A DNA stretch of 64,000 nt from Methanoculleus sp. UBA374 (GCA_002508705.1 DAYL01000003.1:10127-74126); one strand, 5' to 3'. Positions 43,566 to 53,473 are shown, numbered from the stretch's first letter. Made by a program: numbers and translations. The notes: a model not told the origin generated them from the letters alone.

Positions 43566-45064
43566 TGTTCGTCCTCATTATCCAGGCCGACGATACTTGA
43601 GAACCGTTTGAGAATAGGATCGATGATCAGGGCGAGCAGGCCCTCTTTCTCCTTCACCATCGAGAAGTAATTGAGCGGTATCAGGGCGGCGGCCATCGTA
43701 GCGTGCCCGCCCGCTTCGCCGATAGGGCCAAAAGCCTCGGCCATCACGTTGCCGAGATGAAGCCTGATATCCTTGTTCCGGGCGGAGATGACGATGTTCT
43801 GATCGCTGATGCCGTAGACCAGTGCGGTATTTACGCCTTCAAGGTGGATCAGCATGTCGGCCGCCTGCGGGAGGGCGTCGCGGTTCCGGATGTAGCCGAC
43901 GCCGGAGAAGAGGTACCCGCTCTTGATCCGCCGGTTCCGAATGGCGTTCCCGATGATCTCCACGGTCTCCTGCGATAAAGATGGGGAGGTTATCTTGTCG
44001 AGGAGCTCCGAGTCGGTCAGGGGAAGGAGAAACGCCGCGTAGTTAAGGTCCTGAGGAGTGACGTTTCTCTTGAAGTCCCTTGTATCGGCCCTGATGCCGT
44101 AGAGGAGCGCGGTGGCGACCGGTTTGCTCACCGGGATATCAAGTTCCATCAGGTACTGGGTCAGGATGCTCGCGGTGGCGCCGACCCCCGGCCGGATGTC
44201 GATGAAGTCGGCAACCGTGGAAGACTGGTCGCCGTTCTTGTGGTGGTCGATGATGATGTTGACCCGGGTGGATTTGGGGAGTTCGTTGTTCACGCCGGGT
44301 GCGGATGAGTCGACCAGAGCGATGTAGTTGCACTCTTCGAGCATCTGGGGAGTGAGCCGTTCCATCTTGATGTCCAGGAGGTTGATGAACGCCCGGTTCT
44401 CCTGGTGCCCGATATCGCCTTCGTAAACGATACGGCACAGAAGTTTGTTGTGGCTTGCGTGCCGCGCGATCATCGAGAGCGCCATGGCGCTCGATATCGA
44501 GTCGGGGTCGGGGTTTAAGTGAGTGACGATGCAGAGCGTCCCCTCCCAGCCGGCAAGCATGTCGTAGAGCCGCAGGGCGAGCCTTGAGGAGTGAAGTTTC
44601 CGGATATGATGAATGGCCGTCCGGGCCACCACTTCCTGCGGATAGAGAACGATATCGGCGCCCTCCTGCTGGAGGAGATCGACGCTGACCGGGTCGGCGG
44701 CGCGTGCGATGACATAGGTCGCCGGATACCGGTTCTTGACAGTCTTGAGCGCCGCCAGGTTTGCCTCCCGGTCGTTGGTGAGGATAAACGCGATCTCCGG
44801 TACGGGCAACCCGTCCATCAGGTTCGGGTCCTGGAGATCGCGCACAATCGCTTCGTATTTCTGATCCCGAAGATCCTCCACCCGCTTTTCGTCCTTATCG
44901 ACGATGATGAGATCCTCATTCTCCTGCGCGAGTTCCTCGGCAACATTATAGCCGGTGCTCCCGCAGCCAAGAATAATGTATTTAATACGTTCTTTTGAAA
45001 CGCTCTGGACTGCCTCAGGCATGCGTACAATGGTGTAACTTCTCATCTTATTAAGGGATTCCAT
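43562..45064 (-). CDS. RCK_N-DHH fusion phosphoesterase
   Basis: A 500-residue protein. An N-terminal TrkA/RCK Rossmann domain (IKYIILGCGSTGYNVAEEL, residues about 28-145) binds a nucleotide. A DHH phosphoesterase follows with THLNPDPDSISSAMAL, IALVDSSAPG and NIIIDHHKNGD, ending in the DHHA1 loop GEAGGHATMAAAL. DHH proteins of this type hydrolyse small nucleotides or cyclic dinucleotides; the combination with RCK suggests ligand control. A shared TATA-like box at 45095-45100 lies ~33 bp upstream. A second Met at 45046 is an alternative start. Confidence 0.88.
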   Translation of the reverse strand: MESLNKMRSYTIVRMPEAVQSVSKERIKYIILGCGSTGYNVAEELAQENEDLIIVDKDEKRVEDLRDQKYEAIVRDLQDPNLMDGLPVPEIAFILTNDREANLAALKTVKNRYPATYVIARAADPVSVDLLQQEGADIVLYPQEVVARTAIHHIRKLHSSRLALRLYDMLAGWEGTLCIVTHLNPDPDSISSAMALSMIARHASHNKLLCRIVYEGDIGHQENRAFINLLDIKMERLTPQMLEECNYIALVDSSAPGVNNELPKSTRVNIIIDHHKNGDQSSTVADFIDIRPGVGATASILTQYLMELDIPVSKPVATALLYGIRADTRDFKRNVTPQDLNYAAFLLPLTDSELLDKITSPSLSQETVEIIGNAIRNRRIKSGYLFSGVGYIRNRDALPQAADMLIHLEGVNTALVYGISDQNIVISARNKDIRLHLGNVMAEAFGPIGEAGGHATMAAALIPLNYFSMVKEKEGLLALIIDPILKRFSSIVGLDNEDEQ

Positions 45065-45094
45065 TTCGGCGATTTTCGGGAGAGTTCCACAAGA

Positions 45095-45100
45095 TTTATA
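45095..45100. promoter_or_regulatory. TATA box shared by tRNA-Lys and the RCK-DHH gene
   Basis: TTTATA on the plus strand reads TATAAA on the minus. Its centre lies ~38 bp before tRNA-Lys and ~33 bp before the RCK-DHH ATG. No other TATA-like sequence is present in the 71-bp gap, so one box may serve both directions. Confidence 0.5.
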
Positions 45101-45135
45101 CCTTTTCCCGTGCCATACTATTAGGTCAGATGCGT

Positions 45136-45209
45136 GGGCCTGTAGCTTAGTTCGGCAGAGCGACGGACTCTTAATCCGTAGGCCAAGGGTTCAAATCCCT
45201 TCAGGCCCG
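45136..45209 (+). tRNA. tRNA-Lys (anticodon CTT)
   Basis: A complete cloverleaf. GGGCCTG (45136-45142) pairs with CAGGCCC (45202-45208), the anticodon stem ACGGA/TCCGT encloses CTCTTAA, and the T loop is TTCAAAT within AAGGG/CCCTT. The anticodon CTT reads AAG. The discriminator is G at 45209. CCA is not encoded. Confidence 0.97.
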
Positions 45210-45246
45210 TCGAATATTCAATTCTTCAGCATCATTTTCCTCCTAC

Positions 45247-45330
45247 GCAGGTGATGATCTTCCCTGCGATTACCGGGACCGCCTTGAGGTCACGGCGGGG
45301 CGCCCGGTCGCCCCGCCGGGCCTCACCTGC
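45247..45330. other. Structured GC-rich element downstream of tRNA-Lys
   Basis: GCAGGTGA near 45248 pairs with TCACCTGC near 45323. Inside, GGCGGGGCG (45294-45302) pairs perfectly with CGCCCCGCC (45309-45317). Together they enclose about 85 bases. No protein frame or T run explains the structure. It could be a small RNA processed from the tRNA transcript or a repeat relic. Confidence 0.4.
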
Positions 45331-45392
45331 ACCATGATATCTCACAGGATGCCGGTTGCTATAATGATAACGGGACGCAAGGAGGCACATGT

Positions 45393-45533
45393 ATGCCGCT
45401 GTTATATATATCCTGCTCCGACGGCAAATTCGGGAGAGACCTTGTGCAGGGGAGAGAGGCCGGGACCCTGGAGCCCCGTCCCGTAACAGGGGGTGCGGGG
45501 GGGACGGCGGGATCGGAAAAAGAGAATTTTTGA
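45393..45533 (+). CDS. Possible 46-aa small ORF
   Basis: AAGGAGG precedes an ATG at 45393 by seven bases and the frame MPLLYISCSDGKFGRDLVQG runs to TGA at 45531. No family is recognised, and the C-terminal half is low-complexity (GGAGGTAGSE), so it may be chance. It lies in the 349-bp gap between tRNA-Lys and the end of cheW. Confidence 0.25.
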   Translation: MPLLYISCSDGKFGRDLVQGREAGTLEPRPVTGGAGGTAGSEKENF

Positions 45534-45558
45534 GGATATGCCGCGTTCCGCCGGAGAG

Positions 45559-46050
45559 TTATACCTGACCACTCTTGACGAGATCGTCGAGGATCTTCTT
45601 GATATCGATCCAGAGAATGAGCCCGGTCCCCTGTCGACCCCTCTCATCGGCCTGCTTCCGGTCATCCTCATCTTTTGTAAATTTGATGATCCCCTTAACG
45701 AAGGTGTGGACCCCGGAGGAGAGCCCTTCATCCACCATCTCTATATCGCTCTCGGCCACCTGGATGACGCTGTACACATCGTCCACGATGATGCCGAGGT
45801 TCGACCCCCCGGTAGCCTCGGCAACAAGGACGATGATCTTCGGGTTGTTTCCCGATGTTCCCGGGATCCGGATCAACTGTTTCAGGTCGATGACGGTGGT
45901 GATCTCTCCCCGGAGATTCATGATGCCGGCGATATAGTCCGGCGCCCGGGGGATGCGAGCGATGGGCATCATCTCCACGATCTCCCGGGCAAACCGGATA
46001 TCCATCGCATACAGTTCCTGCCCCAGCTCGAACTCGACGACGTCGGTCAT
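45559..46050 (-). CDS. cheW: Chemotaxis coupling protein CheW
   Basis: A 163-residue CheW, which links chemoreceptors to the CheA kinase. Family segments are EFELGQELYAMDI, IPRAPDYIAGIMNLRGEI and VIDLKQLI. The ATG at 46050 starts the conserved N-terminus and lies 10 bp after the receptor stop. cheA and cheY are not in the window. Confidence 0.93.
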   Translation of the reverse strand: MTDVVEFELGQELYAMDIRFAREIVEMMPIARIPRAPDYIAGIMNLRGEITTVIDLKQLIRIPGTSGNNPKIIVLVAEATGGSNLGIIVDDVYSVIQVAESDIEMVDEGLSSGVHTFVKGIIKFTKDEDDRKQADERGRQGTGLILWIDIKKILDDLVKSGQV

Positions 46051-46060
46051 GCTCCCGGCC

Positions 46061-47899
46061 TCACTGGAACCTGAACGCCGCGACTCTCCCGCGGAGGTGC
46101 TGGGCCATCTGCCGGATCTCGTTTGAGGCGCTGGCAACCTCCTCGGTCGAGGCGGACGACTCTTCGGCAAGCGCCGCGAGGTTCTCCATGCCTTTCTCGC
46201 TCTCGCGGATCAGGGTGAAGACCTCGTCGACGCTCTTCGTGACGGCGTTCGTCGCATCGGCCTGGTTCTCCGTTGCCCGGGAGATATCCGAGATGCCGCT
46301 GACTGCACCGTTGACATCGGTGACCATTTGATTCAGGGCGTCGATGGTCCTCTGCACGCTCTGAATCCCGCCGAGGATCTCCGTGTGAGCCTCCCGCATC
46401 GCCTCGGCGGTCTTTCCGCTGCTTGTGGTGACGCCGCTGATCACCTCCTCGATCTGACGGGTCGCGTTCTTCGACTCCCCGGCAAGGTTCCGGACCTCGC
46501 CTGCAACGACCGCAAACCCGCGGCCGTGCTCTCCGGCCCGGGCGGCCTCGATTGCGGCGTTGAGCGCGAGAAGATTGGTCTGATTGGCGATATCGGTGAT
46601 GAGCTTGACGATGTGGCTGATATCCTGCATCTTCGCATTCAAGTTCGTGATCTCCCCGACGGCTCGCTCGGAGATCTGCTGCACCGCCTGCATCTTCATA
46701 CTCGCCTCGTTGCCGAGTCCGACGGCGGATTCTCCGTCTTTTGCGACATTCATGGAAAGGTCCCGGGCCTCCTGGGCGGTACTGGCAATCTCCTCGATGG
46801 CGGCGGAGAGATCGCCGACCTCCCGCGTGACCTGTTCGAGCTGCAGAAGTTGCTCTTTTGAGCCGTCGGAGGTTGATTGCGCGGTGTTCGCCACCTGCTG
46901 GGATGCGCGGGCGATCTCGTCGGCTCCCTTCCCGACATCCTCGATGGCGTGTTCGAGGGCGTCCGTCTGTTCGAGGGTGTGCTGGAGGAAGTCTCTCAGA
47001 CTATTGAGCGCCTCGTTCAGGTCTTTCTTGACCTCATCCAGCGGATCATTCGCATGGGTTGGCGCCGGTCGGGTCAGATCGCCGGCGGCGATCGCGCTGA
47101 GGCTCTCCGCGAGCTCCCCGATACTCTCATGGAGCTGCTCTTCAAGGGTTCGTTTTTCCGTGACGTCGTTGTAGACGGTGAGCACGTTCACGATATCTCC
47201 CTTCTTATCGAAAAGGGGAATATTATAGCGCTCGACGATGCGGATACCCGCCGGGAACTCGAGGGTGGCCTCGCCCCTGCTGTCCTTGCGGCTCCTCACC
47301 GTGTCCGCGACGCCCTCCCCGGACTGGTTGATGTAGTTGAAGTCCCGGACGGTGAGGTGAGCGCCCTGCTCTTCGGAGAAACCGCTCATCTCCTGGAAAG
47401 CCCTGTTGACCACCCGTATGGTCAGGTCCGGGTTCCAGAGGAGGATCGGCATCGGGTTCTCCTGAACGATCGCGTCCGACTGCTGTTGAAGCACCTGGAG
47501 TCGCTCCATCTCCAGTTTTTGATCGGTGATGTTCTGGTAGACGGTCATCACGCTCTCAACGCCGCCGGCCCCGTCGGGGAGCGGGATGCTATAGCAGATG
47601 AACGTGAAAATGCCATTCGGAAGGGTGACCGTCACCTCCCGGGACGACGACCGGCTCGTCCTGAAGGCGTCCACCACCTCCTCGCCCGACCGGCTGAAGT
47701 CCCTGAGCGCCATGGACCCGCCTTTCGTTCCGCTGTAGCCGGTAACCTGCAGAAATGCTTTGTTCACCGCCGTTACGTGCAGATCCCGGTCCCAGAGGAC
47801 GGTGGGCATCGGGTACTCCTGAAAGATGATCTCTGCCTGCTGTCGACTTCCCTCCAACGGGTCAAGGGAGGGAGGTGCCGCTTGTTCGTCTGTTATCAT
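46061..47899 (-). CDS. Soluble PAS-domain methyl-accepting chemotaxis protein
   Basis: A 612-residue receptor without transmembrane segments. Two PAS domains (about residues 25-140 and 150-265, each ending in VYQNIT or VYNDVTEKR) precede a HAMP-like linker ([20 protein letters not shown]) and the coiled-coil signalling domain with the tip [21 protein letters not shown] cytoplasmic redox or small-molecule sensor is likely. The ATG at 47899 ([10 protein letters not shown]) is preferred over a longer frame. cheW follows 10 bp downstream, so the two form an operon. Confidence 0.92.
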   Translation of the reverse strand: MITDEQAAPPSLDPLEGSRQQAEIIFQEYPMPTVLWDRDLHVTAVNKAFLQVTGYSGTKGGSMALRDFSRSGEEVVDAFRTSRSSSREVTVTLPNGIFTFICYSIPLPDGAGGVESVMTVYQNITDQKLEMERLQVLQQQSDAIVQENPMPILLWNPDLTIRVVNRAFQEMSGFSEEQGAHLTVRDFNYINQSGEGVADTVRSRKDSRGEATLEFPAGIRIVERYNIPLFDKKGDIVNVLTVYNDVTEKRTLEEQLHESIGELAESLSAIAAGDLTRPAPTHANDPLDEVKKDLNEALNSLRDFLQHTLEQTDALEHAIEDVGKGADEIARASQQVANTAQSTSDGSKEQLLQLEQVTREVGDLSAAIEEIASTAQEARDLSMNVAKDGESAVGLGNEASMKMQAVQQISERAVGEITNLNAKMQDISHIVKLITDIANQTNLLALNAAIEAARAGEHGRGFAVVAGEVRNLAGESKNATRQIEEVISGVTTSSGKTAEAMREAHTEILGGIQSVQRTIDALNQMVTDVNGAVSGISDISRATENQADATNAVTKSVDEVFTLIRESEKGMENLAALAEESSASTEEVASASNEIRQMAQHLRGRVAAFRFQ

Positions 47900-48183
47900 G
47901 GTCAACCTCGTGTGCGAATGCATGCACCTCCTGTGAACTCCACCGGGGGCCCAGCAGGTGCCGAACAGATCCAGCCCGCCGTGGGTCACGTGAACTAACC
48001 GGGGTTAACGGGAGTCGCGGCTGAGCATTCCGGTTACGGTATGTGGCGATCATTCCATCCCACCCCAGGATGGTTCAGATCCCGCACGAAGACGGGTAGG
48101 AGCGCTGTGTTTACCTCGCTAATACAGGTGGGTCCTCATGTTGCCCTTAAAACAGATCTTATGCCGTGCATATTCGCCCGGCG

Positions 48184-48191
48184 TTATAAAA
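48184..48191 (+). promoter_or_regulatory. TATA box of the HTH-PAS gene
   Basis: TTATAAAA is centred about 55 bp before the ATG at 48242, predicting a leader of roughly 27 nt. Longer in-frame starts upstream would lie before the transcript start, which supports the chosen ATG. Confidence 0.5.
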
Positions 48192-48241
48192 TGTTCATGA
48201 ATGGGTACGATAAATTATCAGTGCGCCAGGATCGTTGCTAC

Positions 48242-51200
48242 ATGGTCAACACCCGCACGGACCACAGCATCTCAAAGGTGCTCGACACCTTAAAGGAACA
48301 CCCGGAAGGGTTGAGCATCACCGATCTTGCGGTTTTGCTCTCGATGAACAGAAACTCCGCCTCAAAATATCTCGATATACTGCAGAGGCAGGGGTCCATC
48401 GACATGCGCCAGATCGGCGTAGCCAAAATCTACTACCCGACCCGGCGCCTCCCGGTCGCTGCCGTCCGCCGCTTTTGCTCACAAAATCTCATCGTCGTTG
48501 ACCACAACCTGGAAATCCTGGAGGTGTCCGACACGCTCGCGGGACTCATCGGAATGTTGCCGGAAGTTCTCACCGGTAAACCGGTCCAGGACCTGTTTTT
48601 CAGCCTGAACCCCTCCGACGATATCATTCTTTCGCTCAGGAGGGCACTCCGGGGGGAAGAAGAAACCTTCATCTGGCACCTGCCGGGTACCGGAGGATCG
48701 AACCGCCGCATCTTCCTGATCCCCACCGTGCTCGAGTCCGGACGACCTGCGGTCTCACTTGTAATAGAAGAACTCCGGGAGACAGGCGGCACGGAGGAGG
48801 CACGCCACCTCAAGACGCTTCGCGAAAAGGCACTCCAGGAAGACCAGATCGAAGGCATCGTCCGTGTCTCCCCCGACGGATGCGTCAGATGGACCAACGA
48901 TGCCTACTGCCGGGTGACAGGAAAGAGCCGGGAAGAGATCATCGGGCGGGTATTCCGACCGCTCCTTATCGCGGGCGGCGGGGCGGCGTGGAGGGAGTTT
49001 GTTCGAAGCCTCACGCCGGGCAACCCGACCGCGACGATCGACTGCGAGATGATCGTGCCGGACGGAAGCGTTCAGTGGTACCGGTGGAGGGGGCGGGCCC
49101 TCTGCGACGCTGACGGCAGAGTGATCGAGTACCAGTACCTCTGCTTTTCGATCCACGAATGCAGGATGCTCGAGGACTCTCTGCGCTGGCGCCAGCAGAG
49201 CCTTGAAGAGCAGATGAGCACCCGAACGGCCGCACTCAGGGAGAGAGAGGAGTGGTTTCGGGCAATCTTTGAGGAATCTCCGGTCGGAATAGCGTTCTGC
49301 AATAGAGACAGCACCGTACTTCACGTCAATCAAGCGTTTGCTACGATCTTCGGCGTCAAAAACCGCGAGGAGATGGTAGGGCGAAACGTCGCCTCCATCC
49401 TGAACACGCCCCGGGAGATGCTGCAGCGCCTGAAAGGTGGGGCAGCGGTCAGGTTCACCGTACCCTATTCCGGGAAGGAAGACCCGCACCTGGGCATGAG
49501 GAAAACAGAGAGTCCGGAGACGATCTGCCTGGACGGAGTGGCGTCGCCGATATCCGGGGAAGACGGCGTGTCATCCGGGTTTGTGCTGCAACTTTGTAAC
49601 GTGACGGAGAGAAAGAAAGCAGAAGACGCCGTGAAGAAGGCCGAATCACGGTATCGAAACCTCCTTGAGGCACTGGCCGAAGGCGTCGTCTATCTCGGGG
49701 CGGACGGCAGGATAATCGACGCCAATCCTGTCACCGAACGGATACTCGGGTATTCGCTCTCGGAGATGCGGGGCAGAACCTGCGGTGAACTCCGGTGGCG
49801 GGTTCTCTGCGAGGACGACTCTGAATGCACAAAAGATCTGCTCCCGCATACGACGGCCCTGGCAACCGGCATACCGGAGAGAAAGACGCTCGGCATCTTC
49901 AACCCCCGGGAGAGGAGATATCATTGGCTCGATACTCTCGCTATTCCTCGATTCAGACCAGGAGACGCGAAACCGTTTCAGATAGTCGTTGTATTCAGCG
50001 ACATCACCGGGCAAAGGGAGGTCGAGGAGATGCACAGGGAGACCGAGAACCGATACAGGACGCTTGTGGAGTCGTTGCCGGACGTCGTCTTCCTGCTCGA
50101 CCCGGAGGGACATGTACTCCATGTCAACGCGCCCGGAGTACGCATGTTGCATCGCCTTTCGGAGGAAGTCATCGGAAAGGAACTCCCGGATCTCTTTCCG
50201 GACGACCCGGGCGAGGAGTATCGCCGGAGCATTGCATCGGCGGTCGCCACCGGCACGATCAAAACCAGCGTAAACCGGCTGCAATTGCCCGACGGCGAAA
50301 CCTGGTACGATACGCGGTTCATCCCGGTCAGGGCACAGGACGGGACGTGCCGACAGGTCATGGGCGTCGCACGCGACATTACCGCACAGATGCGGGCCGA
50401 AGAGACCTCGCGTAAGAACGCCGGGTGGTTCCGGAGCATCTACGAGGACTCCCCCATCGGGATTGCGGTCTGCGACCCCGAGGGGTTGCTGCTTCACGCC
50501 AACCGGGCCTGTCTCGAACTATTCGGGATTTCCCGCGAGGATGAGATCCGGGGAACCGGTCTCCGGGAGGTCTGCAGGAAGATCGGGAACGATGACGTAC
50601 AGGTATCCGGAAACACAGCGACCCCGTTTGAGTGCCTCCTCGACTTCGATCAGGTCGCGAATCAGGGTCTCCTCCCGACGGCCCGAACCGGGTCCATTCA
50701 CATCGGAGGTGTCATCCGCCCGCTCAGGTCGCAGGAAGGCGGGCTCCCGGAGGGATACCTTGTCCAGGTACGCGACGTCACCACCCGTGTTCTGGCCGAG
50801 GGGGCGCTCCGGGAGTCACACGATCATCTGGCACGCATCGCCCGGCACCTGCCCGACGCTATGTTTGCAATCGATCAGAAGGAAGTCGTCACCGTCTGGA
50901 ACCTCGCAATGGAGGACCTGACCGGGATTCCCGCAGAAGAGATGCTCGGCAAAGGGAACTATGAATATGCACTCCCGTTCTACGGACAGCGGGTCCCCAT
51001 GCTTATAAATAAAGTGTTAAAGCCGGACCAGGTGATCTGGAACCGATACCGCTCCATCACCTATGCCGAGGGCAACGGCATCACCGCAGAGACCATGCTG
51101 TCGCCCAATCATGGTGATACGCCGCGATTATGGTGGCTTAAGGCCGTCCCGCTCTACGACGGCCAGGGAGAGGTTGTCGGGGCCATCGAGTCGATCCGGG

Positions 51201-51337
51201 ACGTAACGGAACAGAGGCTGGGCGAAGAGGTTTTGAGAAAGGAGAAAACCTTCGCGAGCACGGCTCATGAAATACTCCGGCGGATTCCCGCCCTCAACGT
51301 CCAGGAACACAGAACGTGGCAGAACAGCCGGTGCTGA
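48242..51337 (+). CDS. Winged-helix protein with at least five PAS-like domains
   Basis: A 1031-residue protein. Residues 1-75 form a winged helix (GLSITDLAVLLSMNRNSASK, then the wing SIDMRQIGVAKIYYP). PAS-like modules follow in tandem, with boundaries marked by CVRWTNDAYCRVTGKSREEI, FRAIFEESPVGIAFCN, GVVYLGADGRIIDAN, DVVFLLDPEGHVLHVN, IAVCDPEGLLLHANRA and DAMFAIDQKEVVTVWN. There is no histidine kinase or other catalytic domain; the chain ends shortly after ESIRDVTEQR. It may act directly as a ligand- or redox-controlled transcription factor. MVNTRTDHS is the chosen start. Confidence 0.88.
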   Translation: MVNTRTDHSISKVLDTLKEHPEGLSITDLAVLLSMNRNSASKYLDILQRQGSIDMRQIGVAKIYYPTRRLPVAAVRRFCSQNLIVVDHNLEILEVSDTLAGLIGMLPEVLTGKPVQDLFFSLNPSDDIILSLRRALRGEEETFIWHLPGTGGSNRRIFLIPTVLESGRPAVSLVIEELRETGGTEEARHLKTLREKALQEDQIEGIVRVSPDGCVRWTNDAYCRVTGKSREEIIGRVFRPLLIAGGGAAWREFVRSLTPGNPTATIDCEMIVPDGSVQWYRWRGRALCDADGRVIEYQYLCFSIHECRMLEDSLRWRQQSLEEQMSTRTAALREREEWFRAIFEESPVGIAFCNRDSTVLHVNQAFATIFGVKNREEMVGRNVASILNTPREMLQRLKGGAAVRFTVPYSGKEDPHLGMRKTESPETICLDGVASPISGEDGVSSGFVLQLCNVTERKKAEDAVKKAESRYRNLLEALAEGVVYLGADGRIIDANPVTERILGYSLSEMRGRTCGELRWRVLCEDDSECTKDLLPHTTALATGIPERKTLGIFNPRERRYHWLDTLAIPRFRPGDAKPFQIVVVFSDITGQREVEEMHRETENRYRTLVESLPDVVFLLDPEGHVLHVNAPGVRMLHRLSEEVIGKELPDLFPDDPGEEYRRSIASAVATGTIKTSVNRLQLPDGETWYDTRFIPVRAQDGTCRQVMGVARDITAQMRAEETSRKNAGWFRSIYEDSPIGIAVCDPEGLLLHANRACLELFGISREDEIRGTGLREVCRKIGNDDVQVSGNTATPFECLLDFDQVANQGLLPTARTGSIHIGGVIRPLRSQEGGLPEGYLVQVRDVTTRVLAEGALRESHDHLARIARHLPDAMFAIDQKEVVTVWNLAMEDLTGIPAEEMLGKGNYEYALPFYGQRVPMLINKVLKPDQVIWNRYRSITYAEGNGITAETMLSPNHGDTPRLWWLKAVPLYDGQGEVVGAIESIRDVTEQRLGEEVLRKEKTFASTAHEILRRIPALNVQEHRTWQNSRC

Positions 51338-51369
51338 TACTGGAAAGGGGCAGGGCCATACACTCTCCC

Positions 51370-52215
51370 CTACGGGATGTGGTCCCGATAAACAGTCAGT
51401 ATCTCTACAACGCTCCCCTCTTCATCCATGATAGGAGCGCTGAAGCGAAGCATGGTACGGGCCCCCGCAGGGAAGTCCAAATGGACTTCTTCAACGACCG
51501 TCTGCCTCGACCGGATCACATCCGCAATCTTCCAGGCGGTCGGATCGAATGACTCAAAGTCACGGGCACGCATCGACTCCACGGTTCTCCGCTCGAAGCC
51601 CGTCGCCTGCAGGAACGCTTTGTTTACGGTCCGGATACGCAGTCCCGGACTCCAGAGAACGACATACAGGGAATTCTTCCGGATCATCGGAGACGATGAC
51701 CGGGCTATGGGAGGCGGACGATTCGCTCTGCGGGGGTCCCTTACCAGGACCAGGGTCACACCGGGAACCTCGGCACGAACGGCCTCCACGGTGACTTCCG
51801 CACAAAAAGACGTGCCGTCGGCCCGTCTGCACTGCCAGGTAAACTGCCGGGGCCCCCCCTGCATCGAATCCAGGATGCGGGCATCGATCGTCTCTCCCCC
51901 ACCCGGCTGTACCGGCGGCAGGAACCGGGAAAGGTTCTGCCCGGAGACCGCGTCCCGCCCGCCGACGCCGAAGAACTCCGCGGCAGCGGCATTCGCATCG
52001 ATACACCTGCCGTCTTTAACCAGCAGCGCCGCATCGGGCAGGGTGTGCAGTACTGTCCGGTACCAGGGTTTATCATCTTCCAGCGTAGATCGCTCACGAC
52101 GCATGTTACGTACCCGACCTCCGTTCTCTCCGGCATCAGGCGAACACCGGAGGTCCGGCTTCCGCCGTGATGTACTCCTGTCCGACCCGTCCCTCTCCCG
52201 ACTCTTCTCGAACAA
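51370..52215 (-). CDS. PAS-PAS protein resembling a truncated chemoreceptor
   Basis: A 281-residue protein with two PAS-like domains (about 45-155 and 170-281). The second closely follows the second PAS of the chemoreceptor at 46061: WSPGLRIRTVNKAFLQATGF against [20 protein letters not shown], and VEILTVYRDHIP against [12 protein letters not shown]. It ends exactly where the receptor would continue into its HAMP-like and signalling domains, so it is either a stand-alone sensor or a truncated paralogue. A shorter start at MRRERSTLEDD (52104) is possible. A TATA-like TTTAAA (minus) lies about 30 bp upstream of the first ATG. Confidence 0.75.
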   Translation of the reverse strand: MFEKSRERDGSDRSTSRRKPDLRCSPDAGENGGRVRNMRRERSTLEDDKPWYRTVLHTLPDAALLVKDGRCIDANAAAAEFFGVGGRDAVSGQNLSRFLPPVQPGGGETIDARILDSMQGGPRQFTWQCRRADGTSFCAEVTVEAVRAEVPGVTLVLVRDPRRANRPPPIARSSSPMIRKNSLYVVLWSPGLRIRTVNKAFLQATGFERRTVESMRARDFESFDPTAWKIADVIRSRQTVVEEVHLDFPAGARTMLRFSAPIMDEEGSVVEILTVYRDHIP

Positions 52216-52504
52216 CTAACCAGTCGTCCTGATAGATTCCCGGGAAAGTGCTTTAAATGTCAGATTTGCCAGGCAAAGGTGCTGAACACTACGCCAAGGC
52301 AGGTCGCAGAATAAAAAAAACGGTATTAGATCGGAACCGGGCACGCCGGAACATCTCCGCAAATAACCCGGCAATCGCGGGTGCCGGAGGACCGGCCGAG
52401 AGGCAGCAGATCGACGCGACAACAGCACCTCACCGGCAGAGACCGTGTTCTGCCGTTAGTTCATCATCGTCGGATGCGTCTCCGGTCGGGTTGAAACGCC
52501 AGGG

Positions 52505-53392
52505 TCACCGCCCGATCTTTAAGAGCATCTCTTCAAGTGTCGGGTAGTGGGACTCGATCCGCTCGACCGTCGCGCCGTCTGCCGCGAGCGTCGCGGTCGT
52601 CCGGTTCAACTCCTCGATGGAGCATGCTTCGGCGAAGTACCGGCCCTCGGAAGCGGTGTAATCGGCCGATGCCGTGAAAGCCGCCGGATCGGGTATCCGG
52701 AAGAAGACCCGGTAGGTGATCGAGCCGAAGGTCTCCCGGAGTTCGGGCATGGTCCCTCCGGCCACCACCCTCCCCCGGCGCAGGATCAGCACGAGGTCGC
52801 AGGCCTCCTCCACCTGGAAGAGGTTATGGGCCGAGAAGACCACCGTCTTTCCCCGGTCGCGGAGGGCTTTGATGTAGTCGAGCACCGACCGGGAGGTCAT
52901 GGGGTCGAGACCGGAGGTCGGCTCGTCGTAGATGAGCAGCCCGGGGTCATGCATCAGCGACCTCGCAAGGGCAACCTTCCGCTTCATCCCCTTTGAGAGT
53001 TCCCCGATCTTCTTTCCGTCCGGTTCAAGCGCGAGCGAAGCGAGGAGGTCGTCTCTCCGGGTCCTGATGGCCGCCTTCGGAAGGCCGTAGATCTCGCCGA
53101 AGAACGTTAAGTAGGCATCCGTGGTCATCGTCTCGTAGAGCCGGGACTCCTCGGGAAGGTAACCCAGGTTCTGCTTCAGGTCGAACGGTCTTCTCGCGAC
53201 ATCGATCCCGTCGATGACGAGGCTTCCTGCCGTCGGTGCGACGAGGCCGGCCATGATCTTCAAGAGCGTCGTCTTGCCGGCCCCGTTATGCCCGATCACC
53301 CCGAGGATCTGCGCGTCGTCGAGGTCGAAGGTAACGCCGTCGAGGGCCGGGAAGTCGCCGTAGTGTTTGACAAGAGAGCGGGCGGCAATCAT
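52505..53392 (-). CDS. ABC transporter ATP-binding protein
   Basis: A 295-residue ATPase. Walker A is GHNGAGKTTLL, the Q-loop region LGYLPEESRLYETMT, the signature is LSKGMKRKVALA, Walker B is LLIYDEPTSGLDP and the switch histidine lies in VVFSAHNLFQVEEA. About 80 further residues follow the core. This type drives ABC-2 exporters, and the two ABC-2 permeases lie divergently 81 bp away. Confidence 0.93.
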   Translation of the reverse strand: MIAARSLVKHYGDFPALDGVTFDLDDAQILGVIGHNGAGKTTLLKIMAGLVAPTAGSLVIDGIDVARRPFDLKQNLGYLPEESRLYETMTTDAYLTFFGEIYGLPKAAIRTRRDDLLASLALEPDGKKIGELSKGMKRKVALARSLMHDPGLLIYDEPTSGLDPMTSRSVLDYIKALRDRGKTVVFSAHNLFQVEEACDLVLILRRGRVVAGGTMPELRETFGSITYRVFFRIPDPAAFTASADYTASEGRYFAEACSIEELNRTTATLAADGATVERIESHYPTLEEMLLKIGR

Positions 53393-53473
53393 CGAAGTTC
53401 CATATAGTTCCGATGACTACTAATAGGTTGCTGCACAGAGGTAGAACTCTCTCCGACGCCCTCAAGGATTACC

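Noticed and set aside
51428..52219. 263-codon plus-strand frame opposite the PAS-PAS gene
   Set aside because: It is the antisense shadow of a gene whose minus-strand translation has clear PAS features.
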